Of a stretch of DNA of 64,000 nucleotides, positions 61,548 through 64,000 are shown in pieces. Source of the stretch: Lutjanus erythropterus. Taxonomy: Eukaryota > Chordata > Actinopteri > Lutjaniformes > Lutjanidae. Positions within the stretch are counted from its first letter, which is position 1, and each line of letters opens with the position of its first letter. Both the position numbers and the translations under genes were made by a program. The notes beneath the pieces were generated by a model. The model worked only from the letters and a program-made list of their open reading frames with translations. It made no database searches and was not told the DNA's origin. The stretch covers positions 9,750,764-9,814,763 of the forward strand of contig CM034600.1 in NCBI GenBank assembly GCA_020091685.1, read 5' to 3'.

Positions 61548-62240
61548 CGGGTATTGCTTGGGTTTTTCAATACCGGTGCTAAAACAATATCGTTGAAATG
61601 GTATCAGTGGCTAAGCAGTGCCTGAACTGATACTTTCTTGAAAAGGAAGCACAAAATGAGAGTTTATGACATGAACGACCAGTATTTTTCATTGCTAAGG
61701 CAAATCTGAATTTGAGATTGAACAATATATTAACTGTTATTAGTTTTAACCCAACTACAATAAAATAATATAACATAACAGTTACAGCACTAATGGCAGC
61801 AAAATAAAAAAAACAATCCAGCTTCAAACTTAAGCAACTCTTTTAAAGAATATTATATTTTCTAACCTGAGGAAAGATTGCTGTCATGATCATCAGTCCT
61901 TTTTCCATCATAGATATATAAATATAAATGGCAAGTCATTATAATATGTCTCACTATGTTTGATATCAAGGCACCTCAGCATTTCAACCTTGTTTACCAT
62001 GGCTACTACCTAGCAGAGGACTACCTGCTGCCAGAGCCATGTAAACTGAGTGTTGCTCTAATGTTAACTAGGCATGTTAGGTGATGTATCTAACGTCTGC
62101 ACCAGAGGAAAACAATTTCAATAGACAGCAAAGGCGTGTGGCACCAAAATGAGGCACGGTAATCTGTGTTGCGATTCGGTCTGGTTGGTACTGGCTGTCT
62201 GGAAAGCAGCGCCATGCTGGCTACAGATTTCATTGCTCAA
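61548..62240. mobile_element. Probable hAT-like MITE
   Basis: Left part CGGGTATTGCTTGGGTTTTT with TACCGGTGCTAAAACAATAT; right part GGCACCAAAATGAGGCACGG and GCGATTCGGTCTGGTTGGTA. These words I recall from fish repeats. Ends not defined. Confidence 0.4.
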
Positions 62241-62981
62241 CCTTATAACTTATGGATCTTAGCTCTGTGCCACTAAAAGTTGAAGACTGATAGATGGACA
62301 AATGTCATGATATTATTGGTTGAAATTGATTGGTTTGAGCCTACATTAGAATATGTCTCATTTTATTTTACAGGAAGAAAACAAGATTGGATGTGACTGA
62401 ACACAAGAATACAAACAAAATGACTTGAATTTTTTGGCATACATTATTAAATAGGTGCACAATGATATGATCTAAAAGGGTTAAAAGGCATTTTTCATTT
62501 GATCTCGACTTAAAAATTAATTTGCAAAAAAGAAATGTCAATACTGTTCTAAATTACAAAACTATCTGAAAATGAAAGTGTGCCAAGCCTATTCATTACA
62601 TTATACTGTATTTACAATTCTGGATAACCAGACAGTAAGTTGTTTCTAACCAATTATATGGAAGTCTTTCAGGAACAGACCGACCACTTCCCCAAATTGG
62701 CCTAGCATGGTTAGACGAGTTTGCTAAACACCACGTGTTATTTTGATAAAAGTAAGACAGAACAATGAGAGCACTTCAAACATCCAAGTGCCAGAAGTTA
62801 CGTCAGAGGGACCTAAAATGATAATCTTAAAAGAGCTTTTGTGGACAAACTAGGTAACATGCCATCAGTGGTTCCTGAACAGAACTGGGCTACTTAAAGT
62901 CTGATACAAAAATTGTTAACTCTACCTATGCTGAAAAACGGTGCCAATAAAGACAGGAATCACCTGAAGTAGCACCATCCA

Positions 62982-63681
62982 ATAGAGACAGAGCGCATTT
63001 AAGCCCCACCCACACCGGAGGGGAAAACAATGCATGGCTCTCCATTGATTTTGTAATGCCTGAGGGTGCCTCTTGTCACTTTCTGTCTGCTAGCAAACAA
63101 CAGAAAAATGTCTAAAAGTTGCTGTGTACTGTGATGAAACAGCAACAAGTGGAAGAAACAAGGTTTTATACGCTGCTAAACTGAAAATGTTGTCTCTTTA
63201 AGAAGACAAAATTAAGAATAATAAATGGGAAGACTGTGGCATCCTGACACTTAGTAATGTGCCTATATATGCCTATAAAACAGTTAATAATTTGTCCAGA
63301 CAAACTATAGAGACTGAAGCTAACTAAGCTATGAAAGGGCTGGTTGTCAGGTTAAGAGAAGGTCTTGCCTGGTGATTGAATCAAATAATTGTACATATGG
63401 AAGTTTTTCACTTTTGACCCTTCAGTGGGATCATTTCTCAAAGAAAACAAAGGTAAGGAGAGGAGACACTTACAGGTAATATTGAATTAGTCAGCATAAC
63501 TTTTCCTCTCTGGTAGACATGGGATGCTAAAATAAACCTTTACAGGCTGAAATGTAATGTTTTTAGTTAGCTACAGTCACTTTGTTAGCGTCTCTGTATT
63601 TGGTTGCATATTGTGGCGCTGACCCCCCTCCCCCCAATGGGCGTGGCTTTCAGAGTATGGCACATTGCGCTCAGTCTCTAT
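62982..63681 (+). mobile_element. Relic DNA transposon, possibly P/THAP-like
   Basis: ATAGAGACAGAGCGCA (62982-62997) is matched in inverse complement at 63666-63681 with one mismatch, framing 700 bp. Inside, ATG at 63108 opens MSKSCCVL before a stop. The start resembles the MSKxCCV opening of THAP-domain transposases, now broken by stops and a frame change. Family is a guess. Confidence 0.35.
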
Positions 63682-63832
63682 AATACACACAATGAAAATA
63701 CTGAATCTCTTAACACCAGCAATTAGACCCACCCACTGGAACAAGCAGCATGGTCCTCAAAGAAGCAAATTGTGACACTGTTTTCTTCTTTTTCTGATGA
63801 TAAAGGTGTGGTGAGCAATTCAGGAAAAAGAC

Positions 63833-64000
63833 AGTTGTTGAGTCCCTCTTGGGAATGAGACTCAACAATCACCTATCTTACTGACCCGTGACTGGCCAAA
63901 GTCTCCCAACATGATAGATTTTCTAAAACCTCAAAACAGAGCTAAGAGGAGGAACAGAAATCTAGTTTTCTCTTAGACCATTTGAATTACATTATGCTGA
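63833..64000. repeat. Hairpin-bearing dispersed repeat, copy 2
   Basis: Diverged copy of the 29900-30090 repeat, including GATAGATTTTCTAAAACCT-type text; runs off the right edge. Confidence 0.6.

Larger units (their letters stand above)
43199..64000. other. Gene-free, repeat-rich region upstream of the gnb1 start exon
   Basis: 20.8 kb read as gnb1 5'UTR intron and/or flank. The start-codon exon has a spliced acceptor, so at least one more 5' exon must exist, but no CpG-rich promoter with a convincing donor was found. Repeats listed separately; open frames here have no family resemblance. Confidence 0.6.

Overview
This is a vertebrate genomic window, almost certainly from a ray-finned (teleost) fish. 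It holds two protein-coding genes, both on the minus strand, with the exon-intron structure readable codon by codon. From right to left they are gnb1 (G-protein subunit beta-1; nine coding exons, 28611-43148, 340 residues) and nadk (cytosolic NAD kinase; eleven coding exons, 1209-20987, 431 residues). All coding junctions used here are GT-AG and keep one open frame. The gnb1/nadk adjacency is the same as human GNB1-NADK on 1p36, so this is a conserved syntenic block. A fish is indicated by small AT-rich introns, many short non-autonomous DNA transposons of types I recall from spiny-rayed fish, and a tRNA-headed SINE (inference from memory of repeat types, not from a search).

Layout: 1-~955 is flank downstream of nadk, with the tail of an unrecognised open frame at the left edge and an 18-bp terminal inverted repeat pair (396/1092). 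1209-20987 is nadk coding sequence, including a 10-kb intron with a GC-rich island at ~10.35-10.6 kb and a 4.4-kb intron carrying a 641-bp uninterrupted (ATT)n tract. 21001-~22560 is the nadk 5' non-coding region and likely promoter. ~22.6-25.15 kb is intergenic, with one SINE. 25160-27308 is the gnb1 terminal 3'UTR exon, separated from the stop-codon exon by a 1.3-kb intron in the 3'UTR. 28602-43198 is the gnb1 coding body. 43199-64000 is gene-free, repeat-rich sequence that I read as gnb1 first intron and/or 5' flank; the first non-coding exon and promoter were not found.

The two genes do not form a pathway. G-beta-1 pairs with a G-gamma and a G-alpha subunit at the plasma membrane; NADK phosphorylates NAD+ to NADP+ in the cytosol. 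I found no bacterial operon, CRISPR array, virus, tRNA or rRNA gene and no evidence for a new multi-gene system. The unusual material is in non-coding DNA: repeat tracts placed close to splice sites, fold-back transposons, the giant ATT array, a 73-bp alternating purine-pyrimidine tract, and several candidate CTCF/RFX sites.
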